Source: Sclerotiophoma versabilis
Lineage: Eukaryota > Ascomycota > Dothideomycetes > Pleosporales > Didymellaceae
Assembly (NCBI GenBank): GCA_012274445.1
Contig: JAAROD010000014.1
Location: 55,001-119,000, forward strand
Direction: 5' to 3'
DNA: 64,000 bases
The translations under genes and the position numbers were made by a program. Shown here piece after piece: positions 34,520 through 47,043 of this stretch. The notes under the pieces are model-generated. The model was not told where the DNA came from, did no database searches, and worked only from the letters and a program-made list of their open reading frames with translations. Every line of letters starts with the position of its first letter. Within the stretch, counting starts at the first letter, position 1.

Positions 34520-37500
34520 GTCAACAAGCAAGCTGGATTGATTAGCTTGATTGACTTGATTGGAAATAACCAAGTCAAGCAATTCAAGCTGGCTTACCTG
34601 TTTTTGCAAGCAATTCAAGCTGCGATAGACCTCTAGATTGGTTAAATTGACTTAATTGCTTACTCGCTTAGCTGGCAGCCCTTAAATAGATAAGGTTGTA
34701 GAGGTGGCTGGCGATGGATTATCGCGATATTTTCTGGTGTTAAGCCGCCAATCAGCTTACTTGCCTGTAATAGTTAGTAGCTCCCAGCCATTAATTTGCG
34801 CGTACTTACTAGTTACTAACGCGTTAATTGCTGCCCTATCTTATCTTCTAGCTTACTTTCTACGCGTTGTTCCATTATCATGCCCCTAAAGTCAAGCAAT
34901 TGCGCGCCCAAACGTGGTGTTGAGGCAACTAAGGCAGCTGATTTGCTAGCTAAACGTTGCCATAAGCCTACTCAGCGGCTGTTAGAGAGCCAGAGGCAGC
35001 TTACGCTGCCTCCATCGCAGCCATTACAGCCATCCTTACTGTTGTTGTTGTTAATTAAGCCCCTATTGCCGCCAGCTATACAGGCTTCTCCGCCTATTAA
35101 TTCCTAGTTAACAGCCTCTCTAGCAGTAGATAAGGCACTATAAGAGACTTAGGTTTGCGATAATCAGCCAGCTAGCGCGTTGTTAGCACCTAAGGAGGAG
35201 TCTGCAGCTGCCACGGAGGCTTCTAGTAAGCCTAGGGATAGTGTTAACAGGCTATTTAATAGGCTTGCGGATGACTTTATAGGGCTTAATTAGCAACAAG
35301 TGCCTAGGTTAATTAAGCTGTTAGCTTAATTATCGCGTAAGAAAAGCTGGGTATTCTGCTATAGATATTATACAGTTACTAAGCTGCTGCCTTATTAGGT
35401 TTTCTTTATCTACTACATCTGTTATTAACAGCGCGCAATTGGCGGTGGCAAGTACAATGTTACTAACGCAATAAGTGCTGCTACCAGCCATCTACTTACA
35501 GCTTATTATATAACTGCTAATAGTGAAATCAAGCTGCTGTTTATTAACAACAGGCAGCAATCCCTCTGCTAAATGCTTACTAACAGGCAGCCAACGCTGC
35601 GCGCGATAGCTAATACTATAGGCAACTTTAACGTCTAAGGCTTCTATATAGCTGCTGTATTATAGCTTATAAGCAATAACTATCTGCTTCGCAAGTTTAA
35701 GACGCCAGCGTTTAGACAGATAATTAAGTTTGCAAATCCAGAGGCAGCGCGTGCGCTATAAACATCTTACAATAGCATGTTAAGGTTTGTGATAAAGGTC
35801 TACGCGTTTATGCAGCTACAGGTTGCTTAGGCCTTGTCTAACGCTGTTAGCAAGATCTATATAAGCTTTAACAGCTAGACAGTAAAAGGTAGCTACTATA
35901 GCTTCCTTAGTGTAGTAGCTTACTTTACTAACAAAGCTAGCACTATACAAGACCTGCTGTTAGCGCTGCTACAGCTTACAGGTTGCTACACTAGCAATAA
36001 GATAGGTAAAGTTATTGCTTAAATTCTGCAGCAGTTTAGCGTACGCAGCAGCCAACTTAGTTGCTATATACTTAATAACGCCGCTAACAATAACATTGCT
36101 GTAGCCAAGTTAGCAGAAATCTTTAACTAAAACACTAGCAACATACGCCTCTGCTGCAGCTGCTACGTCTTAAATCTTATAGGGCAACAAGTAATATTTA
36201 GTTATAATAAAGAGAGCTACAATAATACTCTAGCTGTAGTAGCAGATAAGGCAGCGTTTATAGAGGCTTAGCGCTAGGAGGGTCCTATAGGCGTACTATT
36301 TGCAGTTATTAACTATATTAAAACACTGCAACAGTACGATTTACTTAATAATTATTAGTGACGCGTTAACAACAGCTTGCTATATAAGCTGCAGCGCAAT
36401 ATTAAGGTACCTATTAAGCCTATTGTTACCTGCTGGAATAGCTACAAAGCTACTATCTAGCGCGCAGTTAAGCTCTGTAAGCTGCTCTACCTCTATATTA
36501 GTTACTACATCTGTTATTAAGCTGCTAAAGATAACCTCTAGGCAAGCTAAGGCAAGCCTTACGCCACCAACGTGCCTTTATAGATGCGCTCTAATAGGCT
36601 AACTGCTGCTAATTAGCAGGTGCTTACTAACTATTTATAAGTACTCTAGCTACTAAAGCTGGCCACACAGCTGCTAGAGGGCAGAGGCAAGTCTAGCAGA
36701 TTTAGCGCAAGCCATAAGGTCATCCTAGTGTTTGAATACTTACTTAACACCTATAAGAATATTACTACAGCGTTTAAATCAGTTAACTACAAAGCTTACA
36801 ACGCACCTAAAGACCACCTCACAATTAATATCTGCGCTAGCTGGAATAAGCTAGATAAATATCACTGCAAGATTGCAGACTTACTATATTACTATATTGC
36901 CACACTCCTCTATCTGTACTATAAAACATACTGTAAGAACGCGTAGGTGGATAAGAGCAAGCTGCTGGCTAACTGTCACGCTGGCTTCTTGCAGATTTAG
37001 GCAGCATATAAGCTGCAGGACTTACCTCTACAGCGCCTAAAAGCAGCAGCAAATAGCTCTATTAACAACGCTATTAACGCTGTTGTTAACGCTGAACTGG
37101 TTAGCAGCAACACTGTTAATAATAAGTACAAGAATTGGCGCAAATATAAGCCACAGTGGACGCAAGAGTACTACTTCAGCAATACAGCTAAGTCTCTGGT
37201 TACGTATTGGCTGCGGCTCAAATTATTATATCCTAACCTTGCGCAGTTGGCTATTGACGCGCTTACTATACCTGCTTCCAGCTGTGATTGCGAGCGTATG
37301 TTCAGCAAGCTTAGTAATCTACTTAAGCTAAAACAACGCAAATTAAACAGTTACTTATTGGCAGCTCTACAGTCTTTGCGTGGCTAGATTTGGGCAGGTT
37401 TCTCACCTCCAACTGGAGCGGAAACAGCAGCGTATACTGACAATAAGATGGACTCTAAGTACGCAATAAAGGACTAGGGAACAGATACTTACTAATTTTG

Positions 37501-37660
37501 TACTATAGAGTTCTTTTGCAACACCAAATTACTTAATCAAATCAATCAAGCAAGTCAATTGAGCCGCCAAAGCAATCTCATTAAGTCAATCTACTCACCG
37601 GGTATCGCCAACCAAGTCAAATCAAGCCAACGCGGCCAGATTGATTGACTTGATTGGTGA
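34520..37660 (+). mobile_element. hAT-superfamily transposon, inactivated by stop codons
   Basis: Encodes a hAT transposase relic (34880-37477). Both ends carry clustered copies of short CAAGTCAA/TTGACTTGATTGG-type motifs (for example 34546-34563 and 37640-37658), which look like subterminal repeats. I could not define clean terminal inverted repeats or an 8-bp target duplication, so the borders are approximate. Confidence 0.75.
34880..37477 (+). pseudogene. hAT transposase with stops only, no frame breaks
   Basis: A single frame from ATG 34880 runs 865 codons without any indel but with about two dozen stops at positions where Gln or Trp is plausible (CAG/CAA to TAG/TAA, TGG to TAG), the pattern of RIP. 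The C-terminus preserves the hAT dimerisation region: IPASSCDCERMFSKL at about 37270, followed by QRKLNSYLLAALQSLRGW. Upstream, a long middle region with LTINICASWNKLDKYHC fits the family. This copy looks younger than the Gypsy elements, having stops but otherwise good preservation. Confidence 0.85.
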
Positions 37661-38219
37661 CAAGTTTGCTAAAGCGGTTGTTCCAGGTGTTGCGCAGCAT
37701 CCAAAGTGTACTTCCACCGAGAGTAGTGTCTCCAGCTTCGCTAAAACATTGGTCTCGAAGCCAAAAACCTCGTGCAGCGAGATTTGGAGAGGTACTTCGG
37801 ATGTTCGAAGGGGCAGGTGCAGCGTTTACGCCCGTGGAAGCGAGAGCCGCGGTGAAAAAAAGAGATAATCGCGAGCTTCATGGCCACAATTGCTACAAAT
37901 CTAGATTTCAGAGATGTTGATCAAAGGCTTCCATTGCAAGCTAGACAGCAGCTTTATGTATGTTACCGACACAAACTCTAATCACGTGCGCTCCAACGCC
38001 ACCAACCTGAATATCAAGACTAAGCCAGCCTCTTTTGCTTTCACTATACTTAAAATGCTAGGACACCAAGATGGGGCGCATTCTTATGCTCCGAAAAGTT
38101 GTCAACACGTATGTCAACTAAGTCAAGCGCGCGATAACAAATCTTTCTCTTTTCTGAGTGGCCTGTATGAATGGTTGGTCCGCATGGGACTGATGGCTAT
38201 GGGTTTTCTAAGACGGTGA
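37661..38219. other. Spacer after the hAT element
   Basis: Ordinary composition. Open frames to 101 codons (37914-38219) lack recognisable features. Confidence 0.5.
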
Positions 38220-39080
38220 TTGACAAGAGTAGAATTAACTTAATATTGTGCTAGGCAGAGAAAGAACTAAGCAAGAGAAGACAATAATACGACTAATTAG
38301 TAAATAGAGACCAAGGATTGGTAGAAGAGAGAGAAAGAGACAGATAGAACGCGGCTAGCAGTGCATCCAACGAGACGTAGTACGCTACGGTAGGGGTATA
38401 GAATCGGTACGTACGGCTCGATTTGGTGGTTAGTACTGCCTGCCCGTCCAAAAGGGGTAATATACGGTCCGTAAGCCGTAGTACTAACGTAATATTTCCT
38501 AATTTGGTAGCAGCGTAAGGAGAGGTATCGGCGCGTAGGCACTCTTGGAAAAGCTTCTTTTGTGTATATATATCAACTCTGCGCGTAGTGAGACTCACAC
38601 ATCGCGTGCCTTATGTTGTTATAGTGGCGTAGAGGTTGTAGTACTGCTGGTGAGATCGCGCGTCAGGCATGGTGTTAAGGGCAAACTTCAAGTGCACGGA
38701 CCTAAGCATCATAAATAGTTAGCGCACGGACCTAAACACCAAAAATACCCTAATTTCAACCAATCAACGTTACATTGTTAACCTTCACAGGCACAACCCA
38801 AAATATACCTAAATACGGCAGTACTACGGCTTCAATCTCTGCTACGATACGGATACGGTACGGCACAGCTCATTGCTACGTCCTTCCCGCTTACTAAGCC
38901 GTACTACGGGTGAGATCCTGTCCGTAGTACTTCTCGTTGGATGCACTGGCGGCTAGACTAAACATTTCGACAGTGGCAGAGCGTTGTATATTAGAAAGGC
39001 GTATACCAGAAAGACAGTAGAAGAGGTAAGCTTTAGAACCGCTTATTACAGTAGAACAGCTTAACTTAGAAGGTCTTACA
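38220..39080. repeat. Unclassified repeat-like insertion with inverted and hairpin motifs
   Basis: The segment differs in composition from its surroundings and is full of GTAGTACG/CGTACTAC-type motifs. A 16-bp perfect inverted pair, AGTGCATCCAACGAGA at 38360-38375 and its complement at 38932-38947, lies inside longer imperfect arms (about 38352-38384 and 38923-38956). A second inverted pair, taagccgtagtac (about 38471) and taagccgtactac (about 38896), partly palindromic, lies inside. No coding remnant was seen; it may be a non-autonomous element or opposed LTR fragments. Confidence 0.5.
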
Positions 39081-39303
39081 CATAGCTTGAATTGCTTACA
39101 AAACAGGTCTCCGAGCATGAAAAACTTGGCTTGGCTTTTTCAATCAGATCGATCAAGCCCAGAGTTGTCAACAAACCAAGCGAACAGAATTTCATGCTCC
39201 AGTTGTGTTTGTTTAATGACTCTCATGGCGTCATGTTTTTGTTTGATGTCGCCGCTTGTCGAAAGAGGAAAAACTAAAATCAACAATGCCGTGTATTGTA
39301 CTT

Positions 39304-39321
39304 GGGGGGGGGGGGGGGGGG
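39304..39321 (+). repeat. 18-G homopolymer
   Basis: A run of 18 consecutive G bases, able to slip during replication or form a G-quadruplex. The exact length may be unreliable in an assembly. Confidence 0.9.
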
Positions 39322-40037
39322 CTAAGATAGTACGCCACTGGACTACACTGAAGTATCACGGCACTTAAGAGAGACGTGGCGTACCTGCTCAGCTGGTGTC
39401 TCCGCAGTGAGAGCAGTCGCACCCACTGACAGTCTTGATCCGCACTTCTCTTCGAGCGGCATGTTATTCCAGTTATTCTGGAAGAACCGCTTGCACAGTT
39501 GATTTGAGCACTTATACCCCCATGAATTGGGGGTTTTCGCCTCTTTGGTCAGCCTGCCTGCATGCATCACCGCAAATACGTGATCTATCAGAACACGATC
39601 GTCCAATTCCAAGACCCGGTACCGCTTGTCGGGCATGCTGAACATAATCAAGTCAAGAATGTTTTTATGGCCAGAGCGCGGAAGCTACAGCGGTCGTTTT
39701 GATTTATCATCTCACCGCGGACGAATAATGGACTCGCACTTACTTCGGCGATGCTTTGAAACCTCAACGGAGTTAAGAGGTCAACGGAAGACCTTGGCCA
39801 AGTTCAAGGAATCATTCAGGTTTAATCGTTCTTCTCATGGTTTTCGCGACCTAACGTCTGTGTCGCCAGAGCCGTTAAGCCTAAACAATCACTTGGAAAA
39901 CCGCCGGGAATTGATAGCACAATGAATGGTTATCAGTATCGTATCAATCGATGCCTGAGCACGTTTAAGGCTCACTGGATCAACAAGTAGTTCCAATATT
40001 TTCGCTTCCTGCATTCAATTACTCGTTGTGCTTAACA
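39322..40037. other. Spacer
   Basis: A minus-strand frame at 39343-39651 includes YKCSNQLCKRFFQNNWNNMP and might be a gene fragment, and a plus frame covers 39626-39925. Neither matches a family I recognise. Confidence 0.4.
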
Positions 40038-40503
40038 ATGGCTTCATGTCTCATTACTGTCTCATCTCGGGGAATTGATCTCGCCTATGTTGCAATCCTA
40101 GCTTCCAAAGACGGGTCCGAAGTGGGCAAAGTGTTTGCTACTGCGCGCTCAGAAAATGCTGCTCTTGAGAAACTGATCTTTGAATCTACCTGCCGCGTCG
40201 AATTCGTCCCTCTTGAGGTGACATCAGAGGACAGTGCCAAGGAGGCAGTCGGTTATGTTGAACTCTCTCTTGGTGGTAAAGGCCTAGATGTTCTTATCAA
40301 AAATGCTAGCGTTTCAAGTTGCACTAAAGGCAGTATCAAAAACTTGTGCGTTAATAAACTTCGGATGTTTTTTGTACTCTTTATACTAACGTCTTGCTGG
40401 GAGAGATCTTACCTAAGTGTTAAACATCAATGTCTTTGGATTACATAACATCACTAGAGCGTTCTTGACCCAAGTCAAAAAGGGCCAGCTCAAGAGATCT
40501 TAA
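40038..40503 (+). pseudogene. Short-chain dehydrogenase/reductase relic
   Basis: From ATG 40038 the frame resembles the N-terminal Rossmann half of a short-chain dehydrogenase: SRGIDLAYVAILASK (normally a TGxxxGIG loop), FATARSE, VEFVPLEVTSEDSA, then KGLDVLIKNAS where NNAG is expected. After a probable intron, another frame reads INVFGLHNITRAFL and stops at 40503. The glycine loop and the NNAG motif are damaged and the catalytic YxxxK half is missing, so this is a pseudogene. Confidence 0.75.
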
Positions 40504-41259
40504 ATATGTATTTTTCCTATAGTCTTGCATTCTTACATTGCCCTGAAAAGAATTTAGTTCTTCAAGCCTCGGCTCGATGGCATTACCAGCCAGGAGCACG
40601 TTTCAGCATATTCTAGTATTATATAGCTACGCACTATTATGTTACTAGTCTATTTCAATAGGTCTAATAGTTACTTGTTGTAGATGTTATTGAATCTTGT
40701 AATTGCTAAGCAGACTTGGATCATATATGATCGGTTGCGAAAGAAGTGATCAATTTCCTTGGCTACGTGTTATCGCTCATATACGCAGCTTGAATACAAT
40801 AGCCCAGTCGCACTAAGCTAGCTTCTCCAATCCGATTGTTCCGGGATCATTTGCTGCAGGTGGATCAGAGCTGATCATGTGATCGGTTTTCCTTCACATG
40901 TCTCTTTCCGCGACAAGTCTGTTCTTTTTTTGCGTTATCAGGCCCCAAGACCGGACTCACCGAAGGGGTGGTTCATAACACAAGTTAATGGAGTATGAAT
41001 AGCCACGGGGTCAATTAATGGACTGCAGACTGTTCGTTACCGGACAGCGAACGAGCAGGTAGGGACTATATACAATGGGATACCCCGCACGAGGACACCT
41101 CCTGCCAGTACATGCCGCAATAGCCAAAGGGGCTGACGTGTGTTCTGCATATTTGCTGCTATAGAACATAAAGAGGTGCTACGCTATATAGGCATAATGA
41201 CTGTGTCTAACTCACGTTGCTATTCATTATATGTTATGCCTATCGAATCTAAATAACAG
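40504..41259. other. Spacer
   Basis: Nothing coding is recognised between the dehydrogenase relic and the 3' end of the GMC oxidoreductase. Confidence 0.5.
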
Positions 41260-43343
41260 TCAAGACGTAGATGCTAGAATAACGTCTGCTGCTTTTTCTG
41301 AGATTATATAGATAGGAAGAGCAAGGTAGGTACCTGGAATCTTAGAGAAGGAAGAGGCATCAACAACACGAAGTCCTTCAATACCACGAACTTTGAAGTT
41401 ACTATCAAGCACAGCGTTCTCGTCATCGTCTGCGCCAATAGGGCAAGTGCAGGAGGCGTGATGACCCCAAGCCTCGTACTTGATGAAATCCCTTAACTGT
41501 GCGTCTGTTTTGACTTGCTCTCCGGGCCACACTTCGGTGAAGCTGCCGTCCAGGGGAATAAGGTCTGCGAAAGCCCTGCGACCGTACTTCATGCCTTCCA
41601 TAAGAGCGTCAATATCTTCGTCACCACCGACTGCAAAATTGCGCTTGCGAATCTCGGGGACATCCTGCGGATCGGCACTGCGCAAGGTGACGGAACCGGC
41701 GTTGTTACGAGACTCCGCCTTGAGGGTAAGCCAAGTCCAATGGTTCCCGCCCGCTGTGGCATTCTGGAAGTAGTTGGGGTAATAGCCATTGAAATAGGCG
41801 GGCCAACCAGCCACAAAGAGATCGGCGTTACCATTGGCAGAGTTGCTTGCCTTCTTCGTGATGGCAAGAGCAACGCCGTTGGTAGCATACGAACCCTTTT
41901 CTACGGGTAGGGTTTCCCATTTCTCAAGACATGGGTCAGTTCCTTGGAGGAAAGTGCAGTCCTTAAGTAAAGCCAGCTTAGTGGGAGCCTGGCCAATGAC
42001 AGGAATTTCGTAGCGGTCCTGGAGATTCGTGCCAACTCCCGGAAGCTCCTTCACGACTTCAATACCGAATTTCTCAAGTTCGTCCTTGGGACCAATGCCA
42101 GAAAGCTTTAAAATTTGAGGGGTGTTAAAAGCGCCGGCAGACAAAATGACCTCTCGGGTAGCAGTGACAGAGCCTTTGGTACCTTTTCCCATAGCGGCAC
42201 CTGATTGGCGGCGGGGATCAGCGCCGTACAGAGACTTGCCGGTCAGGAAGTTGACTCCAGTTGCCTTCGGTGTGTCACCATTGTTCTGGTCGAACTTGAC
42301 GGTAGTCACAAGAGTGTTAAGCTGAACGTCAAGGTGGTATTTCCGGCTTCCGTCATCGTTCTTTGCGTTGATGACGGTATTAAGCAGGTCAACAGGGCCA
42401 GCGCGCTTGTACTCTGGAATCTTCATCGCCAGAGGTACCTGCCATAGACCTTCTTCTGAATCTCGGGATGCGCCAGGATTGTTGATATCGCGGAGCAGCA
42501 CCTGACCAAGGCCAGTGACAGTAGTGAGAAGCGATCCTAGGAGACTCTGACCCATACCAGACGCGGCAGCAAGGACTAAGGAAAGGACTTTGAAATCCTG
42601 GGCGATTAGGGTAAGCTCGGTCAACGAAGTCTCAAGCCAGCCGCTAAAGCCGTGACCGGCAATGCTATTTGGTAGGTAGCGGGCCTTCTCGAGGCGCTCG
42701 TAGTATTTGCGCATGTTTTCAGGAGCCCAGGAGTCATCGCCTGTGATGTCCTGGAGATGTTGCCAATCAGTCTTGTAAGGATAAGTCGTGATTAGGGCAT
42801 TGTGAGAAGAGCAACCACCAAGGGAGCCAACGCGCGGGTACAGAATACCAAGTGGCGTGGCTCCTGCAGGCGGGTTGGCTCCGGTGTAGCGAGATCCATC
42901 GGCTAGTTCATATGTGACCTTGGTATCCCTTCTCACGCTCTCGTCGTCGTCAAAGTGCTTAACAAAGAAGTCCCACCTCATTGGCTCATATTCGGAAGCG
43001 ACAGCGTGCAGAGCAGGCACGTTATACTCGGTACTATTAGTTTCATCGCCACCAGCCTCAAGCAGGAGGACCTTATGGCCAGCAATAGCGAGTTTGGCAG
43101 CGAGAGGAGCACCACCAGGACCAGACCCGACAACTACATATTCATAGTCCTCGAGAGTAGTATCAGTTGTGGTGTTGTCAAGCGCACGTTTGACGTTCAC
43201 GCCGCGGAAGGGCGTGTGCTCAGCGCCATCACTGCGACAAATGTCAGCCACTAGGCAATTCACAATATTGCCTGAAAGCTACCATACATATATCTCGCCG
43301 AGGCGATGGAGGCGAGAAGCGTAAGAACTGTGCAATGTTTCAT
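41260..43343 (-). CDS. Secreted GMC-family FAD oxidoreductase
   Basis: A glucose-methanol-choline family flavoenzyme that would oxidise an alcohol or sugar to an aldehyde/lactone, probably giving hydrogen peroxide or passing electrons to quinones. Two exons: 43343-43288 and 43231-41260 (675 aa). Exon 1 codes MKHCTVLTLLASIASA, a clear signal peptide, and splices in frame into the main exon. The FAD-binding VVGSGPGGAPLAAKLA is near residue 46, GSLGGCSSHN at about 150, the second GMC signature GAFNTPQILKLSGIG is mid-protein, and the active-site His lies in WGHHASCTCPIG near the C-terminus. The exact substrate (aryl alcohol, choline, glucose) cannot be told. It lies near a heme-thiolate peroxidase, which would need peroxide, so pairing is possible. 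Confidence 0.92.
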
Positions 43344-44267
43344 TTATGTTGTGTTCGTGGCGATGTTGTCAAGTCAAATTTCTATAAAGAGTGAAAAGAG
43401 TTGGTATGTTAGACAGGTGAAAAGGCGACTGAGGTTGGACACGAAGTACTGAGTTATAGCATATATACAGGCATACCAGGGATGAAGAGGAGCAGTCGCC
43501 CGAGCCGAACTGTTGGGTACTGTTGGTAGTGATTGGGATCATCGCGGCATATTTATCTGCTAATCCATGTTCATCCTGTTTCGGCCGGCTGACCCGCAGT
43601 GCTCTAACCGAATCTGGAAAGATGGTCTCGACGGTTGGTAATCACTCCTCGCGGCCTCAATACGTTCCTGCAGGGGTGTTGAAGCTGGATCGATTAGATC
43701 CGGGCCGAGAAGCCTCACGAGAATCACCAAAATCGCGAGAACAGATGCTTCAATTAAGTCCGACCTCAAAACTACCTCATCTCCCCACACTATGAAGCCG
43801 CATTACACTGAGAATCATTCATCCTGTCCTACTTTTTCCAACTAGCCTTCATTTTACAGAAGCTCGGCAGATTTTTTTTTGGAACCGCTGACTCGAGATA
43901 CATGTAGCACGGCCACTTAGAAAGGCCTGATTTGCGCACTGCATATGGTCCTTCTCACCGCTGCGTTTTCTCCTAGAAGCGGCCCTTTTAGTCCACACGT
44001 GGGGTACGTTACGAATCCTCTCGTATCAAAGCTCCTTTTACAGCCTCCCTATTGACCGAAAGCGCGGGCACACATCGGTACGTACCCAGGCTTTCCATTG
44101 TTTCATGATGCGATTGAGGACATGGCCCTTGCTGGTATCCAACCCAAGAGAGTACAAGGAGCAGAAATGGTTACGGTGAACGGATTCAGAGCAGTACACT
44201 TCTCCTTTATTCTCTCAACTCGCTCTTCTCTCTTCAAAGATTGGAATTACGCATACAGAACGCTGGC
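43344..44267. other. Divergent spacer between GMC oxidoreductase and CFEM receptor genes
   Basis: About 0.9 kb containing both promoters. An open frame at 43523-43795 has no family features. Confidence 0.5.
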
Positions 44268-45882
44268 ATGCGGTTAAAAATTGTGCTGGTCTTACTGACC
44301 ACACTTTTTGTTTCGGTAAAATCTCAGGAGGCTCTTCTAGCTTTGGCGAAAGACATGCCCAAATGTTCCGTACGTGTCCGCTCGCTCTTTCTTCCCAATT
44401 CAGCGCTTTCCGTCTAACCGCTTCAACCAGTTGGCTTGCTTCACCATGGAGATCCCTAATTCAACCTGCGCGACCAGCCTCACCTCAGAATGCTTGTGCA
44501 CTGATGTTGCTCTAAACGCGGCTGTAAGTGCTTGCTCCATGAAGACTTGCACTGTTTATGAACTGCTTCGTAAGGTCTCCTACTAAATCCATACATGGAG
44601 TCGAGATACTAACCTATCAACACTGTAGAAACCAAGAATGTGTCCAGTACTGGCTGCGGTGTTCCTGTTCGCAACAGAGGCCACGAATTCATTGTAATCG
44701 GCATCTCTGGCGTCGTACTTGCGATACTAGCTTTTCTATTGAGAATAGGGGCGAGTTTGCCAAAAGACGGTCGACAGATGTCATGGGACGATGCCACCAT
44801 GGGCGTAGTAGTCGGGCTTGCTATTCCACCAGCCGTATTCTCTGTATTCTGTAAGTATATACATGCACTCAATCAGGAAACTGGCAAGTTCTGACAGATG
44901 CATAGTGGTTGACAACGGTTTGGGGCGTGATATGTGGACGCTGGAAGCCCGCCAGATTACCAACGTCCTCCACTTCTACTTTGCTGGGGAGATATTCTAC
45001 GTCATCTCGCTAGGTGTCTCTAAGATCTCTATTCTTTGCTTCTACCTCCGGGTTTTCCCACACAAAGATTTCCGGCGCCTCATCTACGGAGTCATGGGCC
45101 TATCAGTGGCCTACACCATCGCCTTCTTATTCGCAACTACCTTCCAATGTACACCAGTTAGCTACGCCTGGACTCAATGGGATGGCCTCCACAGAGGGAA
45201 GTGTAACGATATCCACCTTCAAGGTTGGATCGCCGCCGGTATCAACATCCTTCTGGACGCGATTGTGATGGTTCTTCCACTAAAGCATCTTGCTGGACTA
45301 AACATGAACCTCAGGAGGAAGTTGATGGTCATGACAATGTTCTCAGTGGGTATAATTGTCATCGTCATCTCAATCCTGCGCCTGTACCGACTCGCTCACT
45401 TTGCCAACTCGGAAAACATCACCTGGGATTATTTTGAGGCTGGGTATTGGAGTTTACTCGAGATAGATGTTTCCATCATCTGCGGATGTATGCCGGCCCA
45501 TCGTTTACTGGTCTCCAGGTTGTGGCCAACAATCAAATCGACTTTCCACTCTGGGAAGAGCAACTCCGCGAACTCGTCGGCGCTTTCCGGGGGCACTGGG
45601 CCCAGCGCATCGGGATACAACAAAACCATACATATTTCGATCAAACCCAAGACAGAAGACGATGGAGACTTCGTTCCGTTGGTGGATATGGACACTGGCA
45701 GCGCGCACCCATCAGCGACAACCGATATGGATCCTGGACGCACGCAATCGGATCAAAAATTGCAAAACTTCAGGGGAGAATCTCCGCATAGAAACGGCTC
45801 AGGGCCGGACTTGTCACTCAGCAATGACCACTTGGACAGCTGGCCTATGCCTAATATGACAATGGGCAGGGAGCACGTTTGA
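44268..45882 (+). CDS. CFEM-domain, Pth11-type seven-helix receptor
   Basis: A membrane protein of the fungal Pth11-like receptor group, thought to sense surface or host cues and feed G-protein/cAMP signalling. Four exons: 44268-44369, 44431-44569, 44629-44850 and 44906-45882 (479 aa). Residues 1-19 are a signal peptide. The eight-cysteine CFEM domain follows (about 30-90; cysteines in PKC, LAC, STC, ECLC, SAC, KTC, TGC). Seven hydrophobic helices then start at HEFIVIGISGVVLAILAFLL. NGLGRDMWTLEARQI is the characteristic loop of the family. The cytoplasmic tail is Ser/Asp-rich. CFEM domains can also bind heme in other proteins. All introns are 55-61 bp with GT-AG borders. Confidence 0.92.
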
Positions 45883-47043
45883 TCAGAAGGTATCAACGCG
45901 GATGCTCATATCAAGGAAGTCACACTGCGTAGTGGTCCTGACCGCGGTTGCTGATCCAGAAATACTTTGCAGCGAGCTTTGGACGTGAACGTATCATACA
46001 GCTACTGACATACCCTGAATAAGATTCAAATTCGATATATGTATAGTTGTTGTTCTGCAAGTGCAAATCCTGCCTTGCTGTGACTGCTTCTGTCATTATT
46101 AGCTCTATCTTCCCATTCACACGCGCCATCTCTCTCCTCAACTGCCACCTGGGCAGTGATCCGTATTCTGAAACTCTGGTGCATTGCCCCATCTGATGAT
46201 TCTCGCCATTATACATTATACTGTTTGGTTATATTGCTCATCTTATCGTCTCGTTCCTTCCGTCTTGGCTTCGCGGTTGGTTTCTCTCAATTCCAAAGTT
46301 CGAAAAGCGAGCAGCAGACACGCTCTACTCGCATCGCTCTTTGGGACTTGGTATCAGACTGATGTTTATTATTGTCTAATTGGGGAGACTTGACGAAAAT
46401 ACATAAGATTATGCGCAACCCAAGTTGGGCAGCCTCACAGTACAATCCGAGGGCCAGTGCCGCTCCGTCTATTCTTTCAACCAGACTAGCAGGATTACGA
46501 GCTTATGCGGCACAAAAAAGGTTCGAAATTTTCGAGCTCCATCTTTCCGGAAGTGGGGGGACGTTGCAGGCCACGTTCTGGCGCTCGTTTCACATGGAAG
46601 CGGGCCGAAAACGCGGGATGGCACGGTACGTTCTGTTGAAACTCGGCAATACTTCCCATCTCCACCTTCCTGTAAGTAAAAAGCGCCGAGCCCGGTTCCA
46701 CTGAATAATAAAATCTCCGATAGATCGTCGCACGCCCGCTCGCTGTTACAGAGAACATGCGTCCTTACCTTTATCGCATATTTTGCGCTATCCCCGACGC
46801 AGTTTGAGGGATCGGCACACGGATGCTACTGGTTCATTATCGATCCTCCTTTTCTAGTTCGCTCTGGTCACTAGGGTCTTTGCCGCATGTCATTGTCTCA
46901 AGCACAACAAGGTCACTTCTACTACCCACCGTGAGATCGCACACTTGCTGACCATGTACAGAGATATTTCACGCCAACACTCGTTTTCGTCTCCACTCAA
47001 GCCTTAATCCTCACTTTCTGATGATACGCTTTCTCACGCGACC
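45883..47043. other. Spacer
   Basis: About 1.2 kb. Several short frames (46372-46704, 46216-45920) have no recognisable domain. It includes the promoter of the peroxidase gene. Confidence 0.5.

Noticed and set aside
34441..37686. taaagc(c/g)gttg on both sides of the hAT element as a target duplication
   Set aside because: The two copies differ by one base and lie at unequal distances from the subterminal repeats, so they cannot be called a clean 8-bp duplication.
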